Assembly (NCBI GenBank): GCA_023253295.1
Contig: JALRGZ010000130.1
Coordinates: 1-10,709, forward strand
Direction: 5' to 3'
Length of the DNA: 10,709 nt
Origin: Flavobacterium sp.
GTDB lineage: Bacteria > Bacteroidota > Bacteroidia > Flavobacteriales > Flavobacteriaceae
This document shows, piece after piece, positions 1 through 7,421 of this stretch. Each line of letters starts with the position of its first letter. Positions within the stretch are counted from its first letter, which is position 1. The translations under genes were made by a program, and so were the position numbers. Under the pieces are notes generated by a model. That model ran no database searches. It saw only the letters and a list, made by a program, of their open reading frames with translations, and had not been told where the DNA came from.

Positions 1-641
1 GCCATACCGTATTTTTCTTTGATCCAACCTGTAAGTGCAGGAGCTTCATCATTAATAAAAACCCCTCTATATTTTACACTTGGTCCTTCTATATTTCGAA
101 TTGGTTTTACATACAGATTATCTTTGTGATCAGCGGGAACATCTGCCCAAAAATGCCAAGGAGAAACACCAATTTGTTCTGACACATCATAAATTCCATA
201 AATAGTACCTCTCTTATCACTCCCCACTATAACGAATGCTTTATTTATACCAGGAAAAGGTTTATCGACTAGCTGAATAAGAAAGTTCTCCCACTTTCCT
301 TTAATGCTCTTCACATCTAGTTTTCCTTTTTTTACTAATTGATCTATTATAGGGCTTTTACCCAATGTCCCTACAATTACTATCTCTTTTTGGCTAGGCA
401 ACTTATCATAAAGTATAGATGGCTCAGTATTAGTTACCTTACCAATATCTGATTTCAAATCTTTCAATGCCCTAATTACTCCCGGATAATCACTTGAATT
501 AATAAATAGTGGTGAAGATTTTCCTGCTGCAGATAATGTGAAATTTTCGTTCGCTTTTGTTGTTGAAATATAGCTTTTACCTCCAATTGCCCAAATGAAT
601 GAAGGTAAAATCAGAAACAAGAAGGATTGATATTTTTTCAT
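1..641 (-). CDS. GH115 alpha-glucuronidase, N-terminal part (cut by window edge)
   Basis: The visible 213 codons begin at an ATG at 641 and stay open to base 1, where the window ends, so the gene is partial at its 3' end. GH115 enzymes release glucuronic acid or 4-O-methylglucuronic acid side chains from xylan and are usually about 800 to 1000 residues long. The N-terminus (MKKYQSFLFLILPSFIWA) is a hydrophobic signal peptide with no lipobox cysteine, so a periplasmic or secreted soluble enzyme is likely. Family-typical blocks are the GSDKRGTIYGIYD motif near residue 140, the SEQIGVSPWHFWADVP block just after it, and KYRGVFINDEAPALTGW near residues 193-209. These match the GH115 N-terminal and early catalytic region as I know it. 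The known catalytic residues lie beyond the edge and cannot be judged. The gene sits 226 bases downstream of the GH2 gene, on the same strand. Family assignment is confident; activity is inferred from the family and the xylanase neighbour. Confidence 0.9.
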   Translation of the reverse strand, partial: MKKYQSFLFLILPSFIWAIGGKSYISTTKANENFTLSAAGKSSPLFINSSDYPGVIRALKDLKSDIGKVTNTEPSILYDKLPSQKEIVIVGTLGKSPIIDQLVKKGKLDVKSIKGKWENFLIQLVDKPFPGINKAFVIVGSDKRGTIYGIYDVSEQIGVSPWHFWADVPADHKDNLYVKPIRNIEGPSVKYRGVFINDEAPALTGWIKEKYGM

Positions 642-867
642 TTTATAAAGGTATTATTTTATTAAATTTATCTTGAGTTTTGGAGCTATGTTCAATATAG
701 TCCGACTGTATTTTTCTAGTAATCTTATCTGCTACCTTCTCTGAAAATAATTCAAGCAAAAGAAAACATACAATAAGATTTTTTTTATACTTTTTATACT
801 ATCCATAATTTTATGCAAATAAGAATACATTATAAAACGGAAAGAGATTTTTATAATTCAAATAAAA
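642..867 (-). other. 226-bp AT-rich intergenic region upstream of the GH115 gene
   Basis: No open reading frame or RNA gene is visible here. It is long enough to hold a promoter for the GH115 gene. A weak match to the Bacteroidota promoter pattern (TTG, 17-23 bases, TAnnTTTG) exists on the minus strand: TTG at 693-695, a 22-base spacer and TAAATTTA at 663-670, about 20 bases before the ATG. The last base of the -7 element does not match and such hits are common in AT-rich DNA, so this is only a candidate. The region also holds a perfect 9-base tandem repeat (TTTTTATAC at 782-790 and 791-799) and an 8-base inverted repeat (721-728 with 773-780). No GC-rich hairpin with a T-tract follows the GH2 stop, so GH2 transcripts may continue into the GH115 gene. 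Confidence 0.4.
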
Positions 868-3633
868 CTAATTCGCTTTTATAACTATAATTGTTTCTTC
901 CAAACTATCTGAAGATGCTTTTAATCGAAGAATACCTTTACTTCCTTTTTTAGGCTTTACTATTGCTAATGCCATTCCGTTAAATGCATTTCGATTCAAA
1001 CTACTAAATGATTCTAAATCGGCTGGATTTCCGTTATCTGTGGCCACTATTTCGCCCTCACCTTCTAAACTAAACTGAATTCTATTAGAAGCATTCGCAA
1101 CAAACAAACCGTTTTTGTCGGTTATTTTTACTGTGATAAAGGCTAAATCTTCGCCATCAGCTTTAATCACTGAACGATCAACACTTGCTTCTAATTTAGA
1201 AGTTGAATCCGTAGTTGCCATTGTTTCTTTTGCCCATATTTTACCATTTTTATAGGTAATTACTTTTAACTCTCCCGGTTCATATTTCACCTCATCCCAA
1301 CGAATTCTATACTCATATTGTGCTTTCTTTTTTCTACCTAATGATTTTCCATTTAAAAATAATTCGGCTTCATCACCCGAGGTAAATACGTGTACCGGAG
1401 TAATTTCTCCTATTCGGTTTGGCCAATTCCAATGCGGTAAAATATGCACTAATGGTAAATCCGGTCGCCAACGGGATTGATACAAATAAAAACGATCTTT
1501 CTTAAATCCTGCCAAATCAATTATTCCACAATAAGAACTTCTGGCTGAATAATAAGGTGTTGGTTCTCCTATATAATCCCAACCACTCCAAACAAATTCA
1601 CCTGCTACATAAGGATATTGGTCTTGAGTCGCAAAAACTTTATCTGCCGAAGAACCAAATTGAGCCGTATATAATTCATAGGCGCTAACTTCTTCCTTTT
1701 TTGAATTTCCTCCGCTAGTATCACTTACCGGCGCAGAATTTTCTTTTGTTACAGGAAAAATATAGGAGCCTCTGGTACTTAAAGCAGAAGCTGTCTCACT
1801 GCTTACAATCATTTTGTTTGGAAAAGCTTTTTGAAATGATGGATATAGTGGTGAAGTTCTTATCCCTTTCAAATGAGAATAAGCAGGAGCATCTCTAATT
1901 CCTTCTCCCTGATAATTCAGACTTATAAAATCGACAACCTTAGAAAAAGGCATATCGGGTTTGGCATAATTTTGAGATGCCGAAGCGGGACGTGTTGGAT
2001 CTTCCTCTTTAACAATATCGTGCAACTTTTGAGATATCACAGCTCCCGCAGCATCGGTATATTGTTCGCCTACTTCGTTTCCATAACTCCATGCAAAAAC
2101 AGAAGGATGGTTTCGATCTCTTCGAATAAAAGAACGTGTATCTGCCTCATACCAATCCGGAAAAATTAAATGAAAATCATGTGGTGTTTTTTTTCGTTCC
2201 CAACTATCAAATATTTCGTCAATAACTAAAAAACCCATCTTATCTGTTAAATCCAGCAATTCAGGAGCTGGAGGATTATGCGATAAACGAATAGCATTAC
2301 AACCTAATTCCCTAAGCATTTCAAGTTGGCGTTCAGCAGCTCTAACTTTAAAAGCAGCACCCAAAGCCCCTAAATCATGATGCTGATTGACACCTTGTAT
2401 TTTTATTTTTGTTCCATTTACCAATAATCCTTTCATTGGATTGTATTCAATTTGGCGAATTCCAAATGTAGTGTCGTATTCATCAAGCTTATTCCCATTA
2501 GCATAAACAGAAGTACGGGCTATATATAAATTTTGCTTTTGCAAATGAAAAACACCCCAAAGCTTTGGGTTAGCAATTTTAATTTCGCTATTAATCAATT
2601 CTTTCGCTTCTGCATTTAACTGAATATTTTGCTTTGGGAATGATGCTATCACTTTTCCTTTGGCTCCAGCCTGATTATCCAATTCGAAAATTTGAGTTTG
2701 TACTGCAACATTTTGATTCTTTTTCGAATTATTTTCTAAAGTCAAAGCCAAATTGATGGTAGCCTCTTTTGCAGAAACCTTAGGTGTAGTCACAAATGTT
2801 CCCCAATGCGCCACGTGTACAGGGGCAACTTTTGTCAACCAAACATTGCGATATATTCCGCCTCCCGGATACCATCTTGCCGAATGATTTGGATTATCAA
2901 TACGGATAGCCAATTGATTCTCACCACCAAAATTTAAGTAGGGAGTTAAATCCAATCGGAATGAGTTATAACCATAAGGCCATCCTCCTACCAAATTTCC
3001 GTTCAACCAGACAATTGCATAAGACATTGCGCCATCAATGTCTAAATAAATATTTTTCCCTTTATCTGTAGTTGAAACGGAAATTTTTTTTCGATACCAA
3101 CCCACTCCGGGACTTGGAAGCCTTCCCATTCCTCCTCCTACTTCGGGATTTTCACCTTTATAAAAAGCTTCTTTGATAGCCCAATCATGTGGCAAATTGA
3201 CTTGTTCCCATTTTTCATCCTGAAAATCATTTTTTACAAATGCAAAATCTGAACCTGGATTTCCATTTGGTCGAACATGTCTTTTTGAAGGATCTTTTAT
3301 AAACTCATTAGCTGATGGCAAAATCCAATTTTTCAAAACTGATTCAGTTGATTCAATTTTAACAGCTTCAGTAGGTTTAGAATCAGCTACTTTATTATCA
3401 TTGGCATCTTCAATTTTAGGTCGGACATCATAAATCAAATTGTCCGGATTTGCAGCGTATTTCATAAATCGCCAGCCTTCGTTAATAGAAATTCGTTCTC
3501 TACTATTGACTTGATTTTGAAAGTTGGATTTGAATGAATTTTGAGCAAAACTCTTTGAACAGAATAAACAGACAGCAAGTACAAACAATTGCTGTATTAC
3601 CGGAACAACTTTATATAATTTATTAATCTTCAT
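868..3633 (-). CDS. GH2 family exo-glycosidase, beta-galactosidase-like, secreted
   Basis: A 921-residue retaining glycoside hydrolase of family 2, probably removing terminal beta-galactose from imported oligosaccharides. The N-terminus is a signal peptide ending in SKSFA before Gln31. Cysteines 22 and 26 lack a proper lipobox, so a periplasmic enzyme is likely. Domain order is: jelly-roll sugar-binding domain about 47-270 (NEGWRF, LPHDWA, GVGWYRK motifs), Ig-like domain about 271-395, and TIM barrel about 396-720 with NGTKIKIQGVNQHHD and NAIRLSHNPP. The presumed acid/base Glu520 is in WSYGNE and the nucleophile Glu613 in IVSSETASA. A DUF4982-like domain follows (about 735-800), then a C-terminal Ig/bacterial-invasin-like domain (about 815-917). 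Length and architecture fit Bacteroidota GH2 enzymes carrying DUF4982. The gene lies 142 bases after the GH10 gene, behind a terminator. The family is certain; the substrate is not, since GH2 also includes beta-glucuronidases, mannosidases and arabinosidases. Confidence 0.93.
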   Translation of the reverse strand: MKINKLYKVVPVIQQLFVLAVCLFCSKSFAQNSFKSNFQNQVNSRERISINEGWRFMKYAANPDNLIYDVRPKIEDANDNKVADSKPTEAVKIESTESVLKNWILPSANEFIKDPSKRHVRPNGNPGSDFAFVKNDFQDEKWEQVNLPHDWAIKEAFYKGENPEVGGGMGRLPSPGVGWYRKKISVSTTDKGKNIYLDIDGAMSYAIVWLNGNLVGGWPYGYNSFRLDLTPYLNFGGENQLAIRIDNPNHSARWYPGGGIYRNVWLTKVAPVHVAHWGTFVTTPKVSAKEATINLALTLENNSKKNQNVAVQTQIFELDNQAGAKGKVIASFPKQNIQLNAEAKELINSEIKIANPKLWGVFHLQKQNLYIARTSVYANGNKLDEYDTTFGIRQIEYNPMKGLLVNGTKIKIQGVNQHHDLGALGAAFKVRAAERQLEMLRELGCNAIRLSHNPPAPELLDLTDKMGFLVIDEIFDSWERKKTPHDFHLIFPDWYEADTRSFIRRDRNHPSVFAWSYGNEVGEQYTDAAGAVISQKLHDIVKEEDPTRPASASQNYAKPDMPFSKVVDFISLNYQGEGIRDAPAYSHLKGIRTSPLYPSFQKAFPNKMIVSSETASALSTRGSYIFPVTKENSAPVSDTSGGNSKKEEVSAYELYTAQFGSSADKVFATQDQYPYVAGEFVWSGWDYIGEPTPYYSARSSYCGIIDLAGFKKDRFYLYQSRWRPDLPLVHILPHWNWPNRIGEITPVHVFTSGDEAELFLNGKSLGRKKKAQYEYRIRWDEVKYEPGELKVITYKNGKIWAKETMATTDSTSKLEASVDRSVIKADGEDLAFITVKITDKNGLFVANASNRIQFSLEGEGEIVATDNGNPADLESFSSLNRNAFNGMALAIVKPKKGSKGILRLKASSDSLEETIIVIKAN

Positions 3634-3672
3634 TATAAAAACCTAAAACATTTTTTATGGTAAAATTATTTC

Positions 3673-3732
3673 TAAAAGATAAAAACTCCCCTAGCAATTT
3701 AATTCAAAAAGAATTGTCTTGCTAAGGGAGTT
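3673..3732 (-). terminator. Rho-independent terminator after the GH10 xylanase gene
   Basis: On the minus strand a 14-bp stem (arms 3719-3732 and 3684-3697, one G:U wobble on this strand) includes the GC-rich run CUCCC/GGGAG. It is followed directly by a U-rich tail (UUUUUAUCUUUU, from about 3685 down to 3673). Inside the loop a second perfect 5-bp stem (GAATT/AATTC at 3711-3715 and 3701-3705, five-base loop) stacks on the first across a 3/3 internal loop, giving one long hairpin. The plus-strand side has no T-tract, so it terminates only minus-strand transcripts. It sits between the GH10 and GH2 genes, so it should end or weaken the susC-susD-SGBP-GH10 transcript before GH2. Confidence 0.85.
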
Positions 3733-3742
3733 AAATGAGTTA

Positions 3743-3772
3743 TAAATAAATAAATAAATAAATAAATAAATA
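3743..3772. repeat. TAAA tetranucleotide microsatellite, about 7.5 units
   Basis: Seven perfect TAAA units (plus-strand reading) and a half unit lie three bases beyond the GH10 stop codon and about 10 bases before the terminator stem, in the 3' untranslated part of the GH10 transcript. On the minus strand it reads TTTA repeated. Simple tetranucleotide tracts can change length by strand slippage, but this one is outside any reading frame, so it would not switch a protein on or off. It may be neutral. Confidence 0.9.
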
Positions 3773-3775
3773 TAT

Positions 3776-5965
3776 TTAATTAATAATTAAATCACCTGAA
3801 AAACCAGTACTTACATCTTTACCAGCTAATCCGTCAGCAACACCTTTATAAGCATGTTTACGTTTATAATTGGCATCCCAAACATTTGGAGATTCATCTG
3901 GTAACCAATTAACATGTTCTACCTTATTATCTGAAATTCCCCAAATTGTAATTCCATATTGTTGAGCAGTTGGCACATATTTTTTATAGGTATCAATTAC
4001 ATACTGATACATTGCAGACTGATCGGCTAATTGTGCGGCTGTTGGTGAATTGGTACCTAATCTGACATCCAATTCAGAAACTTTAATCAATTTTCCTGTA
4101 GCGGCCAATTTTTGGAACATTTGAGCAATTTTATCTTTATCTGTACTTAAAGAAATATGCATTTGAGTACCAATGCCATCTATGGTAGCTCCTTTACTTT
4201 CGATATAAGTAATATAATTTACCAAACCGTCACATTTGTCCAGTCTTGACTCTAAATTATAATCATTTATAAATAATTTGTCCGTAGCGTTTCCATATTG
4301 ACGGGCTAATTTAAAAGCTTTTACAGCATAATCTTTTCCAAGATATTTTACCCAATAAAATTCGTCACTTGCCAAAGTTGTAACATTGCCATCACGCAAA
4401 GTACCATCTTCTTTCATAGGTTCATTCACTACATCCCAGGCATGCACATCATTTTTATAATGCCCTACCATTTTTGAAATCCAATCGGTCAAAGAAGCTT
4501 CGATAATAGTTGCTTTTTCGGCATCTGTTTTTTGTATTGTAATTGTTGGTGTAGGACCAGAAGTAGAAACCGGAGTAATCACAATATCATCAATTGTAAA
4601 AGTAGCTGCAGTAGCACCAAAATCAAAAATAAATTTATTGCGATCAGTCTTAGAAGGAGTTAATGTTTTAACTACCTGAGTCCATGAAGTTGTAACATTA
4701 ATTCCGCCATAATAATCCCCACTGTAATCCGGACTTTGCAATTCGACCTGTAAAGCGGCTGCAACATTAGCTTTTACCCAAAAAGAACAGGTATATTGTT
4801 TATTTTGTACTAAAGGTGAACTGAAAGTATAAACTTGTTGTGCACTATAATTGTTTGCCGCAGTTGGATTGGTTAGAACCATAGCATAACCTGTTCCTCC
4901 ATAACCGCCACCACTGGCTGAAACTGCCCTAGTCGAACTATTTCCATATCCACTCCAAGGAGATAACGTATTTCCTTCAAAATTACCATTACTCACCAAA
5001 TTGGTAACTGTTGCTACAGCATCCAGATCCACAACACTAATTGTATTGACATCAATATAATAAGTTACATTAGGCAAATAACCTAAATCAAAGTTAAATT
5101 TAAAAGTAGATCCCGTAAAATCATTTACAGAAATTTTTACCTGTTTCCATTGAGAAGCAGTATCAAATGAAGCAGTCCAGGTTCCTCCAGTTGCATACCA
5201 GTCTTTGTAAGGGTAATTGTTTGATAATCCAGAAAAAGAAAGACGTCCTTTACCAACCTGATCGGATTTAACAAAAAATGAAATTTCATATTTATGTCCG
5301 CTTACAACTGAAATATCAGGAGAAGTTAATTGTAAATTATAAGGTTGAGAAGAAGTTGCGCTCGACACTAACTTAATTGCTTTACTTGTCGAAGTTAAAC
5401 CTGCTCCACTTACAATCGAAATTCCGGCACCGGGATTGTTTCTTGCCCAACTGCTGAATGTTCCGTCTTGTAAACCTGCAATATTTAAAACATTTGTTCC
5501 GCTTGAACCCGGAATTATTGTTGGAGCAATTAAACTATTTAAATAACTCGCATTTTGATTTTGATGCCAAATCAGCGTATGTCCAAAAATGGATAAACCA
5601 GCGGCCTTAGCTTTAGTCACAAAATTATCAACTTTAGTAAAATTAAGAGTCCCATTTGCACTTACCATTGGTCCGTGTTTCATGGCATAACCTACGGTTA
5701 CTTCATCAAAATTAGCATTAGTGACACCGCTATAAACATCATCACTCATATACAAATCCATCCCAATTCCTACACCCAATTTAAAATCGGTATAATTTTT
5801 TAACGGTTCATATCTGGAAATTTTCTCTGCTAAAGCCAAAGGTAATTCAGAAGAAGCAATTTCGCCATGACCTTCTACTTTACCCCACTCCATTATCTGA
5901 TCATCGCAGGATGAAAAGAGCATCAATGATGCAACTGCTATTGGTATTATATTTTTATATTTCAT
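3776..5965 (-). CDS. GH10 endo-1,4-beta-xylanase lipoprotein with two inserted CBM modules
   Basis: A 729-residue endo-xylanase that should cut the xylan backbone at the cell surface. A type II signal peptide ends in the lipobox LFSSC (lipidated Cys20) and is followed by acidic DDQ, a pattern associated with surface export in Bacteroidota. The GH10 barrel is split. Its first part (about 55-143) carries GHTLIWHQ with His129, Trp133 and His134. The second part (about 481-716) carries the acid/base Glu515 in WDVVNEP, INDYN at 566-570, QMH at 601-603, the nucleophile Glu631 in KVSELDVR, and Trp675 and Trp687. Between them lie two related beta-sandwich modules (about 160-317 and 322-465) resembling CBM4/CBM9/CBM22-type carbohydrate binders. 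Each has an SF(F/W)VK(S/A) strand and an aromatic-rich C-terminal strand. This insertion is known in Bacteroidetes and Prevotella xylanases. The gene follows the SGBP gene by 59 bases and ends at a terminator, so it is probably the last gene of the operon. Confidence 0.95.
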   Translation of the reverse strand: MKYKNIIPIAVASLMLFSSCDDQIMEWGKVEGHGEIASSELPLALAEKISRYEPLKNYTDFKLGVGIGMDLYMSDDVYSGVTNANFDEVTVGYAMKHGPMVSANGTLNFTKVDNFVTKAKAAGLSIFGHTLIWHQNQNASYLNSLIAPTIIPGSSGTNVLNIAGLQDGTFSSWARNNPGAGISIVSGAGLTSTSKAIKLVSSATSSQPYNLQLTSPDISVVSGHKYEISFFVKSDQVGKGRLSFSGLSNNYPYKDWYATGGTWTASFDTASQWKQVKISVNDFTGSTFKFNFDLGYLPNVTYYIDVNTISVVDLDAVATVTNLVSNGNFEGNTLSPWSGYGNSSTRAVSASGGGYGGTGYAMVLTNPTAANNYSAQQVYTFSSPLVQNKQYTCSFWVKANVAAALQVELQSPDYSGDYYGGINVTTSWTQVVKTLTPSKTDRNKFIFDFGATAATFTIDDIVITPVSTSGPTPTITIQKTDAEKATIIEASLTDWISKMVGHYKNDVHAWDVVNEPMKEDGTLRDGNVTTLASDEFYWVKYLGKDYAVKAFKLARQYGNATDKLFINDYNLESRLDKCDGLVNYITYIESKGATIDGIGTQMHISLSTDKDKIAQMFQKLAATGKLIKVSELDVRLGTNSPTAAQLADQSAMYQYVIDTYKKYVPTAQQYGITIWGISDNKVEHVNWLPDESPNVWDANYKRKHAYKGVADGLAGKDVSTGFSGDLIIN

Positions 5966-6024
5966 TGTATTATTTTTTATGTTGGTTAATGTTTGGTTAC
6001 AGAAATCCTATTTTTAATTAGATT
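5966..6024 (-). other. 59-bp spacer between SGBP and GH10 genes with short direct repeat
   Basis: No gene or terminator is visible. The leader before the GH10 start holds a near-perfect direct repeat (minus strand AACCAAACAT then AACCAACAT; plus-strand positions 5989-5998 and 5979-5987) ending about 13 bases before the ATG. No convincing Bacteroidota promoter and no Shine-Dalgarno site is seen, so the GH10 gene is probably transcribed with the genes before it. Confidence 0.5.
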
Positions 6025-7389
6025 TTAAAAATCACTATAAGTCGGTTTTTTCAAAGAAACAATTCGCCAGTTGTCTGTGTACACACTCACTGAAGTAGCT
6101 TTAGAAGCGTATACTGTTTCTGTAGTTGCACCTGTAACATTACTCAGTTTTATGTCTGAATTTTCAAAATAAAAACCGAAGTTTTTATATGTTGCCGCTT
6201 CTCTGTAAGCCAATACAGTCTCGAATGTAAACGCTGCTTTTGAATAAGCATATATTTTATTAAGAGGAATTGTTACAGTAGTCCAACTTGTTGCCTGAAA
6301 CTCCTTAACAGTACCGTCGGCAGCAATCCAAGGAACATAATTATAAACAGCTCCAGTCCATTCACCGCCATTAAAATTGTTAGCCAGACAAATTTTTAAG
6401 AATCCTGAGTCTTTCCAAGCAGTAGGAACATAAATATCAAATTGTAACGCTACCTGATCCAATGGTGTTGAAGCCGGAATGTAAGGTGTCAATTGTCCTC
6501 TCCAATCGTCAACCCCGTTTCCGGCAGTCCATACTTCAGAACAACGATTGGTTGCAGCTGCAAACGAAGCAATTCGGGACGGACGATGTGGTACATATTT
6601 TCCATGTGAAATGTTTCCTGTTCCTATAACTGTTGATTGCAAATCTGTATCTTTTATCATACTGGTGGATGTTCCCCAAAAACCATGTGTTCCCATCCCA
6701 TCAAAATCAAGTATTACTCCTTTTTTGAAATTAAAATAAGCTGGAGAATACGCTCCTCCATTGGCACTTTGAACAAAAAGTGACCCTCCGTTTGTTGAAA
6801 CACCTGCTGGCATTGTAACCGTAAAATAGGTTCCGTTTTTATCATAAGTAATCCCTGAAGTCACTTCTACATTTCCTGGAAAAACCACCTTATTAACTTC
6901 AGTTAAACCAGTTCCATAAACTGTTATTGTTTCGCCTACATTTGGCAATGTATTAGAAATGGAAGTGATATCCGGAGCAGCCGAACGAATTTCGAATGAA
7001 TAAATTTCTTCATCATTATCATTGACCATTCTTATTGTATTTCTTACACTCGGATCGGCATCAATAACAGGTGTATTGGCAGAAATATTAATTAACATAG
7101 AATTGTCTGAAACGAAAACGGGATTAAAATAAGTTGAATAGCCGTTGATATAGACTCTTTTAAGGCCTGTAAACCCGGAACCTTCTATACGAAGTAATTG
7201 CCCTAAACGACCAAAACTTACCTCCCTATCCGGAACAGATGAGTTTACATCTTCCAGATAAACTTTTGAAATGGTTATTTTTCCTCCTCCAGAATCATTA
7301 TTTTCACAAGCATTAAATAACAATGAGACTAATAGTACTGCCAGCATCATGATGCTGCTGTATATTGTATTTAAAATAGATTTTCTCAT
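6025..7389 (-). CDS. Surface glycan-binding lipoprotein (SGBP, SusE/F-position, Ig/TIG type)
   Basis: A 454-residue non-enzymatic lipoprotein expected to hold xylan at the cell surface and pass it to the SusC/SusD complex. The signal peptide runs to the lipobox LFNAC (Cys28) and is followed by ENND, an acidic stretch consistent with surface export. The Gly-rich linker GGG leads into a first Ig-like domain (about 38-136). A second IPT/TIG-like domain follows (about 137-222, starting APDITSISNTLPNVGETITVYGTG in outline). The C-terminal beta-sandwich (about 224-448) has the FDGMGTHGFWG start and conserved tryptophans at 238, 287, 296, 325, 344, 354 and 369. It resembles the binding domain of SGBP-B proteins from xyloglucan and xylan loci. 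It lies 32 bases after susD and 59 bases before the GH10 gene. The chosen start gives a complete signal peptide. Family is well supported by domain layout and position; ligand is inferred from the neighbouring xylanase. Confidence 0.88.
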   Translation of the reverse strand: MRKSILNTIYSSIMMLAVLLVSLLFNACENNDSGGGKITISKVYLEDVNSSVPDREVSFGRLGQLLRIEGSGFTGLKRVYINGYSTYFNPVFVSDNSMLINISANTPVIDADPSVRNTIRMVNDNDEEIYSFEIRSAAPDITSISNTLPNVGETITVYGTGLTEVNKVVFPGNVEVTSGITYDKNGTYFTVTMPAGVSTNGGSLFVQSANGGAYSPAYFNFKKGVILDFDGMGTHGFWGTSTSMIKDTDLQSTVIGTGNISHGKYVPHRPSRIASFAAATNRCSEVWTAGNGVDDWRGQLTPYIPASTPLDQVALQFDIYVPTAWKDSGFLKICLANNFNGGEWTGAVYNYVPWIAADGTVKEFQATSWTTVTIPLNKIYAYSKAAFTFETVLAYREAATYKNFGFYFENSDIKLSNVTGATTETVYASKATSVSVYTDNWRIVSLKKPTYSDF

Positions 7390-7421
7390 ACTAATTTATC
7401 TTTAATATTATTGTTAAGGTA

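Noticed and set aside
1873..2169. Plus-strand open frame of 98 codons inside the GH2 gene
   Set aside because: It lies opposite the well-supported catalytic domain of GH2, has no recognisable domain, and no promoter or leader was seen; it is a shadow frame.
3684..3732. Hairpin as a transposon end or attachment site
   Set aside because: The hairpin has a U-tract only on the minus strand and directly follows a stop codon region, which is fully explained as a terminator; no transposase or target duplication is near.
6548..6739. Plus-strand open frame of 63 codons inside the SGBP gene
   Set aside because: It is antisense to the conserved binding domain and its composition gives no protein family signal.
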